In this document: piece after piece, positions 36,974 through 47,042 of the stretch
How positions within the stretch are numbered: the first letter of the stretch is position 1
Layout: each line of letters opens with the position of its first letter
Assembly: GCA_964247055.1 (NCBI GenBank)
Contig: OZ176050.1
Coordinates: 15,004,001-15,068,000, forward strand
Length of the DNA: 64,000 nt
Direction: 5' to 3'
Source of the DNA: Paragordius varius
Lineage: Eukaryota; Nematomorpha
The notes under the pieces: model-generated
The model's database searches: none
Told to the model about the DNA's origin: nothing
What the model saw: the letters and a program-made list of their open reading frames with translations, nothing else
Position numbers and translations under genes: made by a program

Positions 36974-37987
36974 TAATCCTCAATGCATTTAATATAATTT
37001 GAATAAATACTATTGGCAAAAATATATTTGAGTTTATAATTGTATATTTTATTCCTGGTTTTACAAACTAAAACGATAAATTATTTATTTTAAAAGTAAC
37101 TGATGCTTTAACTTAATTTTCAAATATATATATATATATATATATAAATTCACCCTTGAACATTCAATTCACGCTCGAACAATTCAAATTTCCCCTTAAA
37201 TAACTTATGTGTTTTTTAATGTTTAAAACTACCTAAATATTAAAATAAAATTTTGTGTAATTGTAGTAAATATAGAAACCGTAAAACAATAAGATTTATT
37301 GAGATAAAGTGCAAAAACTAAACTACATACAGTATGCGATGTTTATATACTTTTTGTGAATACAATATTTACATGTTAAACCAAGGTAAAATAACGTGTG
37401 CAGGTTAAATACAAAATTGATACAATAGTTTAACTCATATATAAAAGGTCATCAAAATGTATTCAAATCTAATATATAAATTGGTCTCATCTAAGGTTAA
37501 CTAACTTGATGTATTCTAATCTATCAGTAATATTAACATAATACTGAAAATATAATAGACTATGCCATGAGAAATAATTGATATTAATGATGAGTTAGTT
37601 ATATTAGCCCGAATACACATATTTTAGTTTTAAGGAATTTGAATTGTTTAGGGGTGTTACATTGTTCAAGAGTGTAGTTGAATTGCAAATGGTATATATA
37701 ATCTTACCTTATTTTACCAATTATAAGTTTTTATATGTTCCATAATTTATCCATATTATGTAATTATTTTATTTTTGCAGGAAATATTGATAGAAATTCA
37801 AGCATTTTGTATTGAATTCAGTCGTATTCGAGAGGCCGCTGGTCTTTTCCGGCTACTTCGAAGTTTAGAAAATGAAACGAATACCTCAAATTTTAACCAT
37901 CCTAACTTAACTAATGAGTCCCTTTTATTAGCTCATCGTGAAAATGGTGAATCCAATAATCTTTTTGACAACACTTTACATAGTTAA
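22612..37987 (+). CDS. CNOT11: CCR4-NOT complex subunit 11, 16 exons
   Basis: Subunit of the CCR4-NOT deadenylase complex. Exons: 22612-22649, 22680-22785, 22849-22983, 23692-23817, 24524-24711, 25410-25525, 26548-26646, 28196-28444, 30303-30557, 31410-31577, 32860-33132, 33774-34183, 34848-34948, 35345-35414, 36420-36575, 37781-37987. Phases match at every junction and give 898 aa (human about 510). The N-terminal block has [20 protein letters not shown] and [17 protein letters not shown]; the middle has [12 protein letters not shown] and LLKKTPNQ; the C-terminal DUF2363 block has [38 protein letters not shown] and [20 protein letters not shown]. The extra length is Asn/Ser/Thr-rich sequence from exons 6 to 12, including a Cys-rich patch ([11 protein letters not shown]). 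Intron 1 is 30 nt; intron 9 exceeds 1.8 kb less the exon and is rich in repeats. Confidence 0.93.
23453..23633. repeat. Family D hairpin element
   Basis: TA-CAGTGTGCATTTTAATGG at the left and the inverted ATTAAAATGCATACG at the right, with internal GTTGCTTATTTCACTATAGT paired to its complement. Best-preserved copy, about 180 bp, in CNOT11 intron 3. Confidence 0.8.
24180..24510. repeat. Family A small transposon
   Basis: AAAAATTGAAATTATACTAT at the left, GGACAAAACG next, and a degraded right arm before CNOT11 exon 5, which starts at 24524. Confidence 0.55.
24922..25352. repeat. Family A element carrying a nested family F hairpin
   Basis: Left end AATAAAAACTGAAATTATAC with GGACAAAAC, worn right end before CNOT11 exon 6. 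Inside lies 25039-25212, a separate inverted-repeat element described on its own. Confidence 0.6.
25039..25212. repeat. Family F hairpin element
   Basis: CAGTATAAGTAAGTTATACA at the left pairs with ATATACTTACTCATACTG at the right, and the whole 174 bp folds on itself around AGTATTATTGGCTAAAATAA and its complement. TA flanks both ends. It sits inside a family A element, so it is the younger insertion. Confidence 0.75.
25640..25975. repeat. Family C small transposon
   Basis: ATCATTTACAATTCAAATTC at the left and a GGGGTGATGAATTG arm at the right. Follows a (TA)n run in CNOT11 intron 6. Confidence 0.6.
26112..26547 (+). repeat. Tandem duplication containing two decoy starts of CNOT11 exon 7
   Basis: Two units of about 215 bp (about 26112-26332 and 26333-26547) share long blocks such as AATTTATATAATTT and TTTTTGCACA. 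Each unit has a CAG acceptor-like site followed by a close match to the first 20 or so bases of exon 7 (real start 26548, decoys near 26120 and 26334). The exon 7 start and its upstream intron were duplicated in tandem, and only the last copy continues into an open exon. Confidence 0.75.
27253..27345. repeat. Direct duplication of about 43 bp
   Basis: The block beginning AATATAAAAATGTCATATAA and running through GGAAATATTTTTTAAC occurs twice in a row. In CNOT11 intron 7. Confidence 0.75.
27595..28165. repeat. Tandem array, units of about 100 bp
   Basis: Five or six imperfect units recur, each with ACAATCTAATAAAAAAC, CATATCAAGTCAAGATTTAA and TACATAAATTTTAAGG. The array ends about 30 bp before CNOT11 exon 8. 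Confidence 0.75.
28475..28965. repeat. Tandem array, units of about 120 bp
   Basis: About four units share AAAGTGTGTTAAAGTAGCTT, ATATGTGTACCGTTTTTATA and an AAAAAACCTATATAAATATG block. The array follows CNOT11 exon 8 closely. Confidence 0.75.
29231..29516. repeat. Family C small transposon
   Basis: ATATACCATTTACAGTACGA at the left and CAACTGTAAATGATATTTAA at the right around the usual core. In CNOT11 intron 8. Confidence 0.75.
29978..30284. repeat. Family C element ending just before CNOT11 exon 9
   Basis: AACCATTTACAGTTCAAATT at the left and AAACCGTAAATGGTATATTA at the right. Only about 18 bp separate its end from the exon 9 acceptor AG at 30301-30302, so the polypyrimidine and branch region must include element sequence. 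Confidence 0.75.
30621..31250. repeat. Family A element plus an adjoining worn copy
   Basis: 30621-30923 is a fairly complete family A copy ending TTTCAATTTTTACTG-TA. The stretch to about 31250 carries degraded family A core blocks and a GTATAATTTTGCTTTTATTT arm. Confidence 0.6.
32294..32499. repeat. Family D hairpin element
   Basis: ATGATGCATTTTAATGG at the left and AACCATTAAAATGCATACTG at the right. Third and most diverged copy, in CNOT11 intron 10. Confidence 0.75.
32537..32755. repeat. Family E long hairpin
   Basis: CAGTCTCATGTATACTTTAT at the left pairs with AATAAAGGAATACATGACTG at the right. The arms, about 95 bp each, stay nearly complementary through CCCATTTAAC, AAATATTTGTA and the inner AAACAAGAGCTTTATGGTA block, leaving a short loop around TGAACAATCATAAGAA. 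TA flanks both ends. Confidence 0.85.
33446..33755. repeat. Family A small transposon
   Basis: TA-CAGTAAAAACTGAAATTATA at the left and worn TTTTACGGC and AAGTTTTATATT blocks at the right, ending close to the exon 12 acceptor of CNOT11 at 33772-33773. Confidence 0.65.
34265..34530. repeat. Family A remnant
   Basis: Worn copy with AAGTATGGTTGACTTTTAAA and a right end near ATTTTTTTACTG at about 34529. In CNOT11 intron 12. Confidence 0.5.
34600..34842. repeat. Family A element forming the upstream part of a splice acceptor
   Basis: GAAAAACCAGTAAATTTAAA at the left, AGTATGGTTGTCTTTTCTTT in the centre and TTAATTTTTACTATA at the right. The last bases run straight into the acceptor AG at 34846-34847 of CNOT11 exon 13, so the element supplies the pyrimidine tract. 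Confidence 0.7.
35639..35930. repeat. Family A small transposon
   Basis: TA-CAGTAAAAATTAAAATTATA at the left and AATAATTTCTTTTTACTG-TA at the right. In CNOT11 intron 14. Confidence 0.75.
36596..36892. repeat. Family A small transposon
   Basis: AATTATACAGAGAAAATAT at the left and TATAATTTTAATTTTTACTG at the right. It begins about 20 bp after CNOT11 exon 15. Confidence 0.65.
36926..36973. repeat. Longest (TA)n microsatellite
   Basis: Nearly pure TA run with one TG step. Shorter runs occur near 1632, 1778, 2474, 5991, 9341, 9956, 10207, 12373, 16128, 21075, 23899, 34196, 37125 and 57029. Confidence 0.9.
37142..37698. repeat. Family C element split by an insertion
   Basis: Left arm AAATTCACCCTTGAACATTC and right arm GAATTGCAAATGGTATATAT are family C. 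The roughly 280 bp in the middle (about 37260-37540) are unlike other copies and look like a later insertion. It ends about 80 bp before CNOT11 exon 16. Confidence 0.55.
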
Positions 37988-38967
37988 ATAATATTTAAAA
38001 CTTTATTTTGCGTGTTTTTATAACAAGTATATTATGCTGTATTTTTGCTATACCTACCTATACCTTTGTTATATTATATATTAATAAATAAATACCTATC
38101 TTTATGAAAGGGTGATTAATATTATTTTTGATAATTCCATATTGAAAATGTTATCTATTTTACTAGTATGGTGTGCATTCTTGGACTTTTTAGGCGTATA
38201 TCAGTAAATAAATGTATATTATAAAAAAATGTAAATAATTTTTCAAATCCAATTTTGATTTTAGCAATAAAATTTTAATATTATATCAGTTGTTTATGTC
38301 ATTCGCTGGAGTTATATTAATTTTTGATAATGTAACATAAAATAATTAATTTTTAACAACAACTTTCAAAATTGTAGTTTAATTACAACGACAAAAAAAT
38401 TTTAAAAAAAATTATTGAAATCCTCAGAACTGAAACTGTATTTATGTTGTATTCAAATTTTAAGATGTGGGAAAAAGTCTAAATTTATTAAAATTATCTA
38501 AAATGGCTATTTTTTAAAAAAACGCACTGCCGAGTTTGCACGTTAAATTCTTTTCCCAGGCAAATGATTTTTTTGGAATCATCTTGGGTGAAATTCTAAT
38601 GTGTGAGTATTTTTGAAATTGAGATAACATTTTCTACAAATATAAAACTAAAATAAATTTGAGGGTGCTATAGTAATAATTTTTTATAATTTTCGTGAGA
38701 TTTCAAACATTTAATAGCCTATTAACGAGTATAAATTTGATAAAATATATGTATTAAGCTAATTTATTAGTATTATATAATTGCAAAATGCCATATAATT
38801 AAACAATGAGAAGTTTAATCCAAATTATAAATCACAACAAAAGCATCCTTTATCTAGTGTATCATGCACTATAATAAATTATATTTTACATATATAGACA
38901 CTTTTATAAATAAATATATTATTATGCTAAATAATGAGCTTTGCAAGCAACCACAAACTATGATTTT
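37988..38967. other. Convergent spacer between CNOT11 and the FBXO42-like gene
   Basis: About 980 bp between two stop codons that face each other. AT-rich, with an AATAAATA stretch near 38085 that may serve as a polyadenylation signal for CNOT11. No repeat family member or coding segment was recognised. Confidence 0.55.
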
Positions 38968-41900
38968 TCAAAATAGCTTAAATGTTTCATTAGTGACTTT
39001 GTCAGGTGTTATTTCAGGGACATGGTTGGCCATATACGGAACGGATATACGGGCCCCACCTATAACCACTATTTGACAATCATCACAAGAATCCAATGAA
39101 TAAAATATGGTCTCAGGAATGGGCGCCATATTATCCATATGCTCGACACGGTTAAAATAAATGCCAAAGTGTGCCAAACCGTTTGTAATATCCGATACGC
39201 GCCATTCAAGCACAGGTAATTCATGTGTGGAAAGGAAACGGGTAATATCAAAATTTGGTTCATTAATAACTTTAGATAAGGGTTGACTTTCATTTGAAGA
39301 AACTCTTATACGTTCGTCAAAATCATTGATTGCCCTTACTAAGGGTTTTAAATCCAAATAGAATGGATATAAAGAATTTTTACGTTTCTTATTTGCGAGT
39401 GTTAGGTGGTAAGGTGTATTATGTGTTTCAATCTTTACTTGTTCATCATATGACATTTGGCTTTCGGTAGTACCTTTAGGCCCTTTGTCAGTGCTGTGAT
39501 TTATGATGTTAGCTGGCTGGTTTTCAGAACCTCTCGTGTCGCAATCACAATAAGCACACATTTTAAATGCCTCCAACACGGATGATAAATGAGATGGTTC
39601 TTGGATCGCACTACAGTTTGCTATATCGTTACCAGTTAGAGGCAGATCAACATAGGGACCAATGTCGTTATCTAAAACATTCATATCATCGTTTGCATCA
39701 AATCCGATAAAATTATGGCTAATATTTGAATGTGCAGGTGACGCATGATGTGAATTATATTCTCTGGACAAAAGATGTTGTTTCATTCGTTCGATCCTGG
39801 TTAATCGGTTTCGGTTAATTCGCTCCTGATCTTGAGGAGAAAGTTTACAGAGTCTACCATGACGAGGCATTGCCTCGGAAGAAACCACAGTAGATGAAAT
39901 GGAAGGAGTGGTAACCTTACAAAAATGTTTGTTCGAAGTTGAAGGCCTTTCCAAATCTAAAAAGTGTGGTGATTTATTTAGACCGTTATTTTCGTTTGAC
40001 TTATCTGGCACCAAAACTGGCAATTGATGTGCAGGGGTCACGTTTGTTTCTTCATCCGTTGACAAATTTATTTCCATGTTATCTGAAATTGGCAGATTTT
40101 GGACCGGATCAAAATTAATACTGGGATGAAATAAATCCGAAAATGGCCTCCGAGAATAGGAATCATGATCACTTTCAGAACTGGTGTGCATAGGATGCTG
40201 GTAGGCTTGTAACATACCTTGTAACTGCCTATGTTCCCGCACACTATTTAAATGGGCATTAAATTGTTGAGTCCTAAGATTTAATAGATCAATAATTGAT
40301 CCCCTATTGCTAGTATTTCGATTGTTACTAAGGAGCTGTGAATTTTTATACGGGGCAAGTACAACAAGCATTTGTTGTGTGTGAAGATACGTGGCGGATC
40401 TAGCCCATAAATTAGATGGCCACGCTTCACTCCAACAAGTGCTTGAAGTCTTGCCACCGGAAAACGTATCATTCTCATCCTCAATAAACTCGCTCTTAAT
40501 GTCCTCATTATGGGTTGTATTGCTGTTACTTGTGCTTGTGTTATTGTTAGCTTGAAATTGTGAAGCATTCTGAGCCGCTGCATTCATACACGACCTATTG
40601 AGACGGCATGAACGGGCCAATGATGTAAAAATATTTTTCGTTTTTATTTCAACCCAATACCATGGTAATCGTATATTTGGCCCAGATGAAGGTTGTTGAG
40701 ATGAAGCAGGATTTCCATTCAATGGTTCCCGGAAAAAGAAGCCACCCGTTCTAAGAATCCAAGCGTCATGATATTTATAACCAGATGTAGAAATACCCCC
40801 TATAATAAGCCAATCACCACTTTCCCGCAAAGGAGCATGGGAATGATTAAATCGAGACGTTGGCCCCGTCTCTGTGAAGGGAATCGTCATAAGCCTTTGA
40901 TGATGTTCTGTGTTGCCATCCAATGATCGACTGCCATCTTCATGTGATGATATTGGGGATACATTGGGCGAAGAAAATAAATTAACTGCCCGAGTATGAG
41001 AGTTAGCTAGTCTAACATTATGATCTATAGGTGCTGGTGACCATGACATTTGTTGGAAATCAAACACCCACAAGGCGTTGGAAGAGTAAGGACCGGGTGA
41101 ACATAGGCCCCCAAATACTAACATGAAAAGACCCTTTTTACATTTCACGGGTTGAGCCGCTAAATTAGATGATACATTTGTAGTAGCATCTAATGGGCTT
41201 GATAAGGGAAAGTAAGCGTTTTTATCACGCAAAGAATCCCAAGAAGAATCAATCAACGACTCTTTCAGATGATTTGCATGAGAGTTTTCGTTATAGTTAA
41301 GCTCAAAGATAGCTGCGGTATGACCTGCTGTAGCGGGAGGATGTAAAAATGAGGCCCTTAAATCGGAATAATCTATATCATCGGGTGTAACTCCGCTAAT
41401 GTCTGTATTAGCTACCAATCTGGTATTATACATATTCCGGTATGATTTGTATTCCGTGTTATCGGAAAGCATTTGAGAATTTTTTTGGAAGTTAGCTAAC
41501 GGATCTATCTTGGACCATTTATTTGTGACAATATCAAACATATGCAATGTATTAAGCATACGTGGCAATTCAAACAGCGAAGATGCCAAAGCGTGACCCC
41601 CAAACAAGACAAGTTTATCCATGTTATAGGGTAGGGCAACTAAGGTAGCGGATGATCTAGGGCAAGGGATATCGTTACTATTCCTTGAATACTTGTGATC
41701 ATTGGAAAGCGATACGTTAGAATTATAAATAATTTTGGTCCATTCCATAGTCAATACATTAAGTTTCCATAAATCATTTAACTTGGAGGATGGTTCGGGT
41801 TGACCACCGAAAACGTATATGTGACCTTTGTGATAACAAGTGGCATGTTTATACCTGGGAGTAAAAATATTGGTGGATTTAGATACAACGGGATGGTTAG

Positions 41901-42252
41901 GTAGTTCATTTACAATGTAATGCGAATGAGATAAAAATGTAGGATCATATAATAGGTTCACTCCAACTGGTACACTTAATGTCCGATAATAATGACAAAA
42001 ACATTTGCAAAACTTTTGAAAATCTTTGTTATGCAATTTATGGGGATAATATTTTTTAATTAAACAGCTCCCATGATAAAATGAATTTTCAAAATCTTTC
42101 TGCTTAATTTGGAGTGCATTATAAGAAATGGCTTTCCATCTCGCACAAATGGTTGATGCAATATATTTAAGTGTAAATGAATCAACTTTAGATAAAATGT
42201 ATAACAAAATTTCATCGGGAATATCACAAAATCCCAACTCCGTGCAAGACAT
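38968..42252 (-). CDS. FBXO42: F-box and kelch protein, FBXO42-like, intronless
   Basis: Predicted substrate receptor of an SCF ubiquitin ligase. A single open frame of 1094 aa. Residues about 8-50 form the F-box (IPDEILLYILSKVDS, then the W of ARWKAIS). Kelch blades follow, seen as HIYVFGGQP with LNDLWKLNVLTMEW near 145-170, KLVLFGGHA near 215, LMLVFGGL near 375 and DWLIIGG near 480 with KYHDAWIL. A long Ser/Asn-rich middle is followed by a conserved end with FYLDLKPLV, LEWRVSD and CQIVVIGGARI, matching the C-terminal segment of human FBXO42 (717 aa). The neighbours have 6 to 21 exons, so the lack of introns is unusual and may reflect a retrocopy that took over. FBXO42 is the best match I know of, but another F-box/kelch protein is possible. 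Confidence 0.85.
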   Translation of the reverse strand: MSCTELGFCDIPDEILLYILSKVDSFTLKYIASTICARWKAISYNALQIKQKDFENSFYHGSCLIKKYYPHKLHNKDFQKFCKCFCHYYRTLSVPVGVNLLYDPTFLSHSHYIVNELPNHPVVSKSTNIFTPRYKHATCYHKGHIYVFGGQPEPSSKLNDLWKLNVLTMEWTKIIYNSNVSLSNDHKYSRNSNDIPCPRSSATLVALPYNMDKLVLFGGHALASSLFELPRMLNTLHMFDIVTNKWSKIDPLANFQKNSQMLSDNTEYKSYRNMYNTRLVANTDISGVTPDDIDYSDLRASFLHPPATAGHTAAIFELNYNENSHANHLKESLIDSSWDSLRDKNAYFPLSSPLDATTNVSSNLAAQPVKCKKGLFMLVFGGLCSPGPYSSNALWVFDFQQMSWSPAPIDHNVRLANSHTRAVNLFSSPNVSPISSHEDGSRSLDGNTEHHQRLMTIPFTETGPTSRFNHSHAPLRESGDWLIIGGISTSGYKYHDAWILRTGGFFFREPLNGNPASSQQPSSGPNIRLPWYWVEIKTKNIFTSLARSCRLNRSCMNAAAQNASQFQANNNTSTSNSNTTHNEDIKSEFIEDENDTFSGGKTSSTCWSEAWPSNLWARSATYLHTQQMLVVLAPYKNSQLLSNNRNTSNRGSIIDLLNLRTQQFNAHLNSVREHRQLQGMLQAYQHPMHTSSESDHDSYSRRPFSDLFHPSINFDPVQNLPISDNMEINLSTDEETNVTPAHQLPVLVPDKSNENNGLNKSPHFLDLERPSTSNKHFCKVTTPSISSTVVSSEAMPRHGRLCKLSPQDQERINRNRLTRIERMKQHLLSREYNSHHASPAHSNISHNFIGFDANDDMNVLDNDIGPYVDLPLTGNDIANCSAIQEPSHLSSVLEAFKMCAYCDCDTRGSENQPANIINHSTDKGPKGTTESQMSYDEQVKIETHNTPYHLTLANKKRKNSLYPFYLDLKPLVRAINDFDERIRVSSNESQPLSKVINEPNFDITRFLSTHELPVLEWRVSDITNGLAHFGIYFNRVEHMDNMAPIPETIFYSLDSCDDCQIVVIGGARISVPYMANHVPEITPDKVTNETFKLF

Positions 42253-43448
42253 CTGTCAAAACGATGGCTAGATGAAGTTATAAAGATCAACTGATATATT
42301 TAGTCTGCCGAAATCGGAAGGTATAAAAAAACAATAAAATATATATACATATATATATTGATACTTTTGGTTTTACTCCTTAAGAGTGATATAAAAAGTT
42401 ATACTTTTGCTGCATGTAGATCAGATAAATGGTAATATTGCGCACTTTTTTTAAATTTTTGGCGAAAAAATATCACTAAAATATAATATAAACCACATTT
42501 AAAAACTTAAATATTTTTATAATTTTATTTTTAGATGTGAGCTTCGAAAGTCCCAAATTTTCTTCTAAAATGCCATATTACTCTTAAAATAAATGCAAAA
42601 CTGCCGAAATTGGGGATTAAAAATCTATAATATATTTTATTAAGTTGTTATTATACCACGAAGTCGGACGTATTATTATTAATTTTTATTATCATTTGTA
42701 AAAATAACTGATATGCATGATAAAAGCCATAATTTATAGGAAACATTTAAATTTCTTGCATAATAAATTATCTTCAATCGTAGTTCGAAAAAATAATACA
42801 CACAATTCTTTATTTGCTATAATTGCACAGTGTCCACGAAATACCCGATAATACTTGTATATTCCAAAAAATATAGGATGATCATGGGGCATATTACTCA
42901 CATTATATCATAAAATAACAAACTTTGCGCGCATTTTTATAAATAAAAAATAGAATTAAATTACATAATTTAATGAAAAACAAAGCAATATTTTTTAAAA
43001 TTAGAAGTTTTTCCATCTTTTAAAGTGTATTATTATCTTAAAATAAACGCAAAAATTTCGCGATCGCGTAAAATTTTAAATTAATGGTAAATTATCAATT
43101 AAAGAAATATTTTAATGTATATCATTAAAAAATTTAAGAAAAATTTTGTAAAAGCATCATACTATTTTGAGTCCTGATGGAAACGGCTTAAAACTGCTTT
43201 ATATGATTTCACCTTTTTTAAAATAACTCATTTCTATCACCTCGAAATTTTAAGTAAATCGTCAAATTCTTATATAGAAAATTTTTTTATAAAAAAAATA
43301 GCAAACAAGTCTTTTATTTCAAATTTTAAGGTAGTAAAAATTCAGCATCTTTGAAATTTATAGTTAAAATAATTTTATAATCTTAAAATGTTTTTAAATC
43401 TCCATCATCAGTTAAAATAGTATGTAGGCTTTAAGACAAAATTTTATT
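42253..43448. other. Spacer upstream of the FBXO42-like gene
   Basis: AT-rich, no gene seen. The block near 42530-42610 (ATGTGAGCTTCGAAAGTCCC, then AATAAATGCAAAACTGCCGA) recurs inverted near 44830 and in diverged form at 45405-45525, and part recurs near 43030-43070. This suggests an old dispersed repeat. Confidence 0.4.
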
Positions 43449-44720
43449 TAATACTTCGATTTAAATTGGAGTATCTAAATACCCCAGACTAAATTTAAGT
43501 TAGGATTTATAAAAAACTACCGAAGGAAACGGTCCTAATTTAAATATATGTTTCTATAATAAAAATTATATAGCCAAAATATCCAAATAAAATTTGGTTT
43601 TGAATAAAGAGTTCCATGTCAGAGTACTTCGGCGCCATTTTTATTTTATAAAATTTTCGCAAAATATCGTTTTCATTTAATTTCAAGGGTAAAATTAAAT
43701 GTAATTTTTTATTTGAATTCGATCTAACATTAATATAAATAGAAAAAGCGGTTAATTTTATATTTTTTCAATTTTACCAAATGGGACATTGACTAAATTT
43801 TTAACTTTGGGTTTTAGCTTAAAATAAGTAAAATCAAGTATTTTTGAATAATTTTTTTTATATATTTCGGTATGTTATATGAATGCTAAATTTTGCGATG
43901 GTTTTGATTCCTTCCCTATTTTTTTAGGAATGTAATTTTAAGTAGTCCTGGGGTATCCAACTACCTTAAATTTAAATCGAAGGATTGAAATGAATGTGTT
44001 GTATTTAGGGTTGTGCTGACCAAGTCGTGACCCGGTCAATTGACCTGGTCATGACCAGGTCAGTGACAATTTATTTTTTAACCATGGTTTAAAAAACAGC
44101 TGTTTTTGAAAAATTGGTGGTAAATTTTTTATGAAAGAGAGATAGTAAGATTTTATTGTTTTTTAATATATTTTCTAAAATAAATTAAATATTTAAATAT
44201 GCTCAGTTAATATAAAATTAAACATGCATCCTTATAACATTAGCATTTAAGCATATCCAGTTATTTCGAAAAACAATACAATTAAGCACTTTGCAAAATA
44301 TGCAATTATTCCATATATGTGAACCAATAAAATGAAAAACATTTTATTTGGATATTTCAATGATGAAAGAAAGTGAAAAATAAGCTAAATAAAATTTTAT
44401 TTGAAATATCCTGTATTAAAAGCTATGTATTTCAAGATTTAGAAGCCCACAAACTTGTGGCAAATTTTATTTGAAAATAAAATTGATTAAATTAGATTGA
44501 AAATATTTGTAAATGATAAATATCAAAAAAATGTATAATACAAATTTAAGAAACAACATAATTAGTGAAACGCAAGTGTCGTTCGAACATTATTTTCACA
44601 ATCCAATATCGCATGATATTTATTTAATTAAAAAGTGGTCATGACCATGGTCTGACTGGGTCGGACCGGTTTTTGAAAAATCAGTCAAATGCTCAGCCCT
44701 AATTGTATCCCAGTGTTAAT
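43449..44720. repeat. Family B repeat (copy 2) interrupted by a hAT-like element
   Basis: Left end ACTTCGATTTAAATTGGAGT and right end TTGTATCCCAGTGTTAAT match the ends of the intact copy at 55307-55891, as does the interior (ACTACCGAAGGAAACGGTCC, AGTATTTTTGAATAA). A 696-bp element (44006-44701) splits its last 30 bp. Confidence 0.75.
44006..44701. mobile_element. Non-autonomous hAT-like element inside family B
   Basis: Ends TAGGGTTGTGCTGAC and GCTCAGCCCTA are inverted repeats. G/C-rich subterminal blocks (CCTGGTCATGACCAGGTC and GGTCATGACCATGGTC) are also inverted. Flanking 8-mers GTTGTATT and ATTGTATC agree at 6 of 8 positions, as expected for a hAT target duplication. No transposase. Confidence 0.7.
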
Positions 44721-47042
44721 AATAAAATTTAAATTATTATTTAAGTTATAATAAAATTATATTATTTTGTGGCGCAATCCCGTTCTTGCTTAGAGAACTA
44801 GCCTATTTAAGACGAGCGAAAAAAAATTGGGACTTTTGGAGCTCACATATTATAATCTTTTAATATCTTATTTTGCTTTGTATATGCACTATATGATATA
44901 TTTCAGTAATATTTTTAGGAAAGAATGTGCGCAAATTTTCCCATTGTCTGATATGGAGCACCTACCACAAACGTGGAAAATTTTTGATCGTTCAAAACCA
45001 AAAGCACCATGGTAATCCTGATATATTCTGGTATCAAAGTTATATATGTTAGGTATTTCTTGGACATTGTGTAATAGAAACGCAAACACTTTTAGATATA
45101 ATGAAAACACTTTTTCTACGTAATTCAATGATGTTGAACATATCTCTCACCTCAGAATTTTATTTAATGGATTGTTTACTCTCAAATATGGGTCAACTTT
45201 GGTAAAAAACATATATTATCTTACATTAATTTGAAATCAACATTTATTTGAAACAAATTTTAGAGGTGATAAAAATAATCGAATTATGTGGAAAAAGTGT
45301 TTATTAATATCTTATACCATTTTATATCGATAATGATTGAAATAGTATGAAGCACGATTCAACAAAATGTTGTTATAAATTTTAAAAACATTTTAATATC
45401 AGCGCATATATCAAATTTATATCTCGCAATCTCGGTATTTTTGCGTTTATTTCTATAAAATATTAGCCCATTTTAGAAGGGCGAAATATTAGGGTCTTTC
45501 GGTGCCCACATTTGAAATTAAAATTTAAATTAATATAGTTGCTTTTTATATAAAGTTTTTATATTTTAGCTATTTTTAAAACGAGGCATTTAGCTTCCAT
45601 AAAAAAAATAATTGACAAAATATGGGGATATTTTCTCATTTGTTGCAAAAGTGATAAAAACTTTATTATGTTAGTAGTAAGGGTATATATTAAATGCATC
45701 ATATCCTGATACATTGAGAACAAAAGCATTTCATGAGAATCGCCCCTAGAATTTGGATGCGGTATAAAATATTTTTGAAATTTGGCATCAGCTTTACATT
45801 TTATAGCATAATGTACGAGCGATATTCACTTTTGTTTTATCAGGATATATAATCATTTTTTTATATCAATCTTGCCCTTAACCAAAGCACAACGAGCGTT
45901 TTGAAAATACCATTTATCGGAGTATACTTTATCAAGAGATTTTTGTACACTATGTAAATCTTATTTTAGGATGGGGTAGTTTTATATAAGACCTCCATTT
46001 TTACTTGTTTGGCTTGTGACTTTTCAGGGTATTTATATCTTCAAAGCCATTTAAAATTATTTAAAAAACATTCTTACTCTATGGGATAAATTTATTACCC
46101 TTTGCGATGATAAATTTTTTTCTAAAAAAAGTTAAATTTGTAAAAATGTTTCTTTTTTAGCGGCTATTTTTTTGATATTTGTAATTTGCTATTACAACAG
46201 GCAAATAATATTTAAAAATATTAATTACCTTAAAAAACATTTTTTATCTAATATTATCGGCCAATTTTCGAGATATTATGTTTTAAAGCTACAAACTCCG
46301 GCCTATAGAATTAAAAAAAAATCAAATTAGTTTTTTATGTTTCCTAATTAAATTCAGTAAAAACAATTATAACAATAGTTATGCTACTTTAGGCTCTAGG
46401 CGCATACAAAAAGTGTAATTAAGTGTTAATACTTCACAGTTTTTAAAGGTTTTTTTTATATCCGAGCGCGATAACAATTTTTCTTTAATAATAATCAATT
46501 ATTCATCCATATTTAAAACATGCTTTTTGGCTTTTAACCTTATTATATGAAATCTTTTTTTTAAATGCTAAAAAATTTTTCGCCGCCTTTTTTTTTATTT
46601 TTATATCGCTAATGCCACAGACAAATAAAATATTATGAAAAGTAAATAAGTAACTTTAGAAAACTCTCAAGCTACTTTTTGCCATCAAAGTTTAAATACA
46701 GTTGTTTGTTTGATCAGCATTCCTGATTCAAGGCAAAATTGTAAAAAGTATAATATTTAATAAAAAAATGATACATAAACTTTAAAACAGTAGTTTTTTA
46801 CAAAATTGAGATCTAAACAACACCGATATGTCATCGTGGGCGAAAATGTGAAAAGATCATTACAATATGTTTAAAGACTGTTTTAAAATATCTTCATGAC
46901 ACCATATGTCATACATGCCTTATGCTCAGATATTTAATTTACGGTTTAGTTTTGAAATTGTCCATTTTGGCAGCACGCGAAAACTATGATTTATGCGTTA
47001 ATAAAAAAATAAAGATTAAAGTTTAAAATTTTTATATTGAAG
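44702..47042. other. Spacer before the SEFIR gene, with possible 5' exons
   Basis: Mostly AT-rich sequence. Two stretches look like spliced exons of the downstream gene: 44919-45011 (after TTTTTAG, ending before GTAATCC) and 45096-45201 (after CTTTTAG, ending before GTAAAA). In one pair of frames their phases agree. The second would encode an Asn/Leu-rich stretch with NISLTSEFYLMDC. No signal peptide or clear ATG was found, and the link to 47043 is missing. Confidence 0.3.

Noticed and set aside
40281-40583. Second minus-strand frame inside the FBXO42-like gene
   Set aside because: It lacks conserved motifs and overlaps the long F-box/kelch frame.
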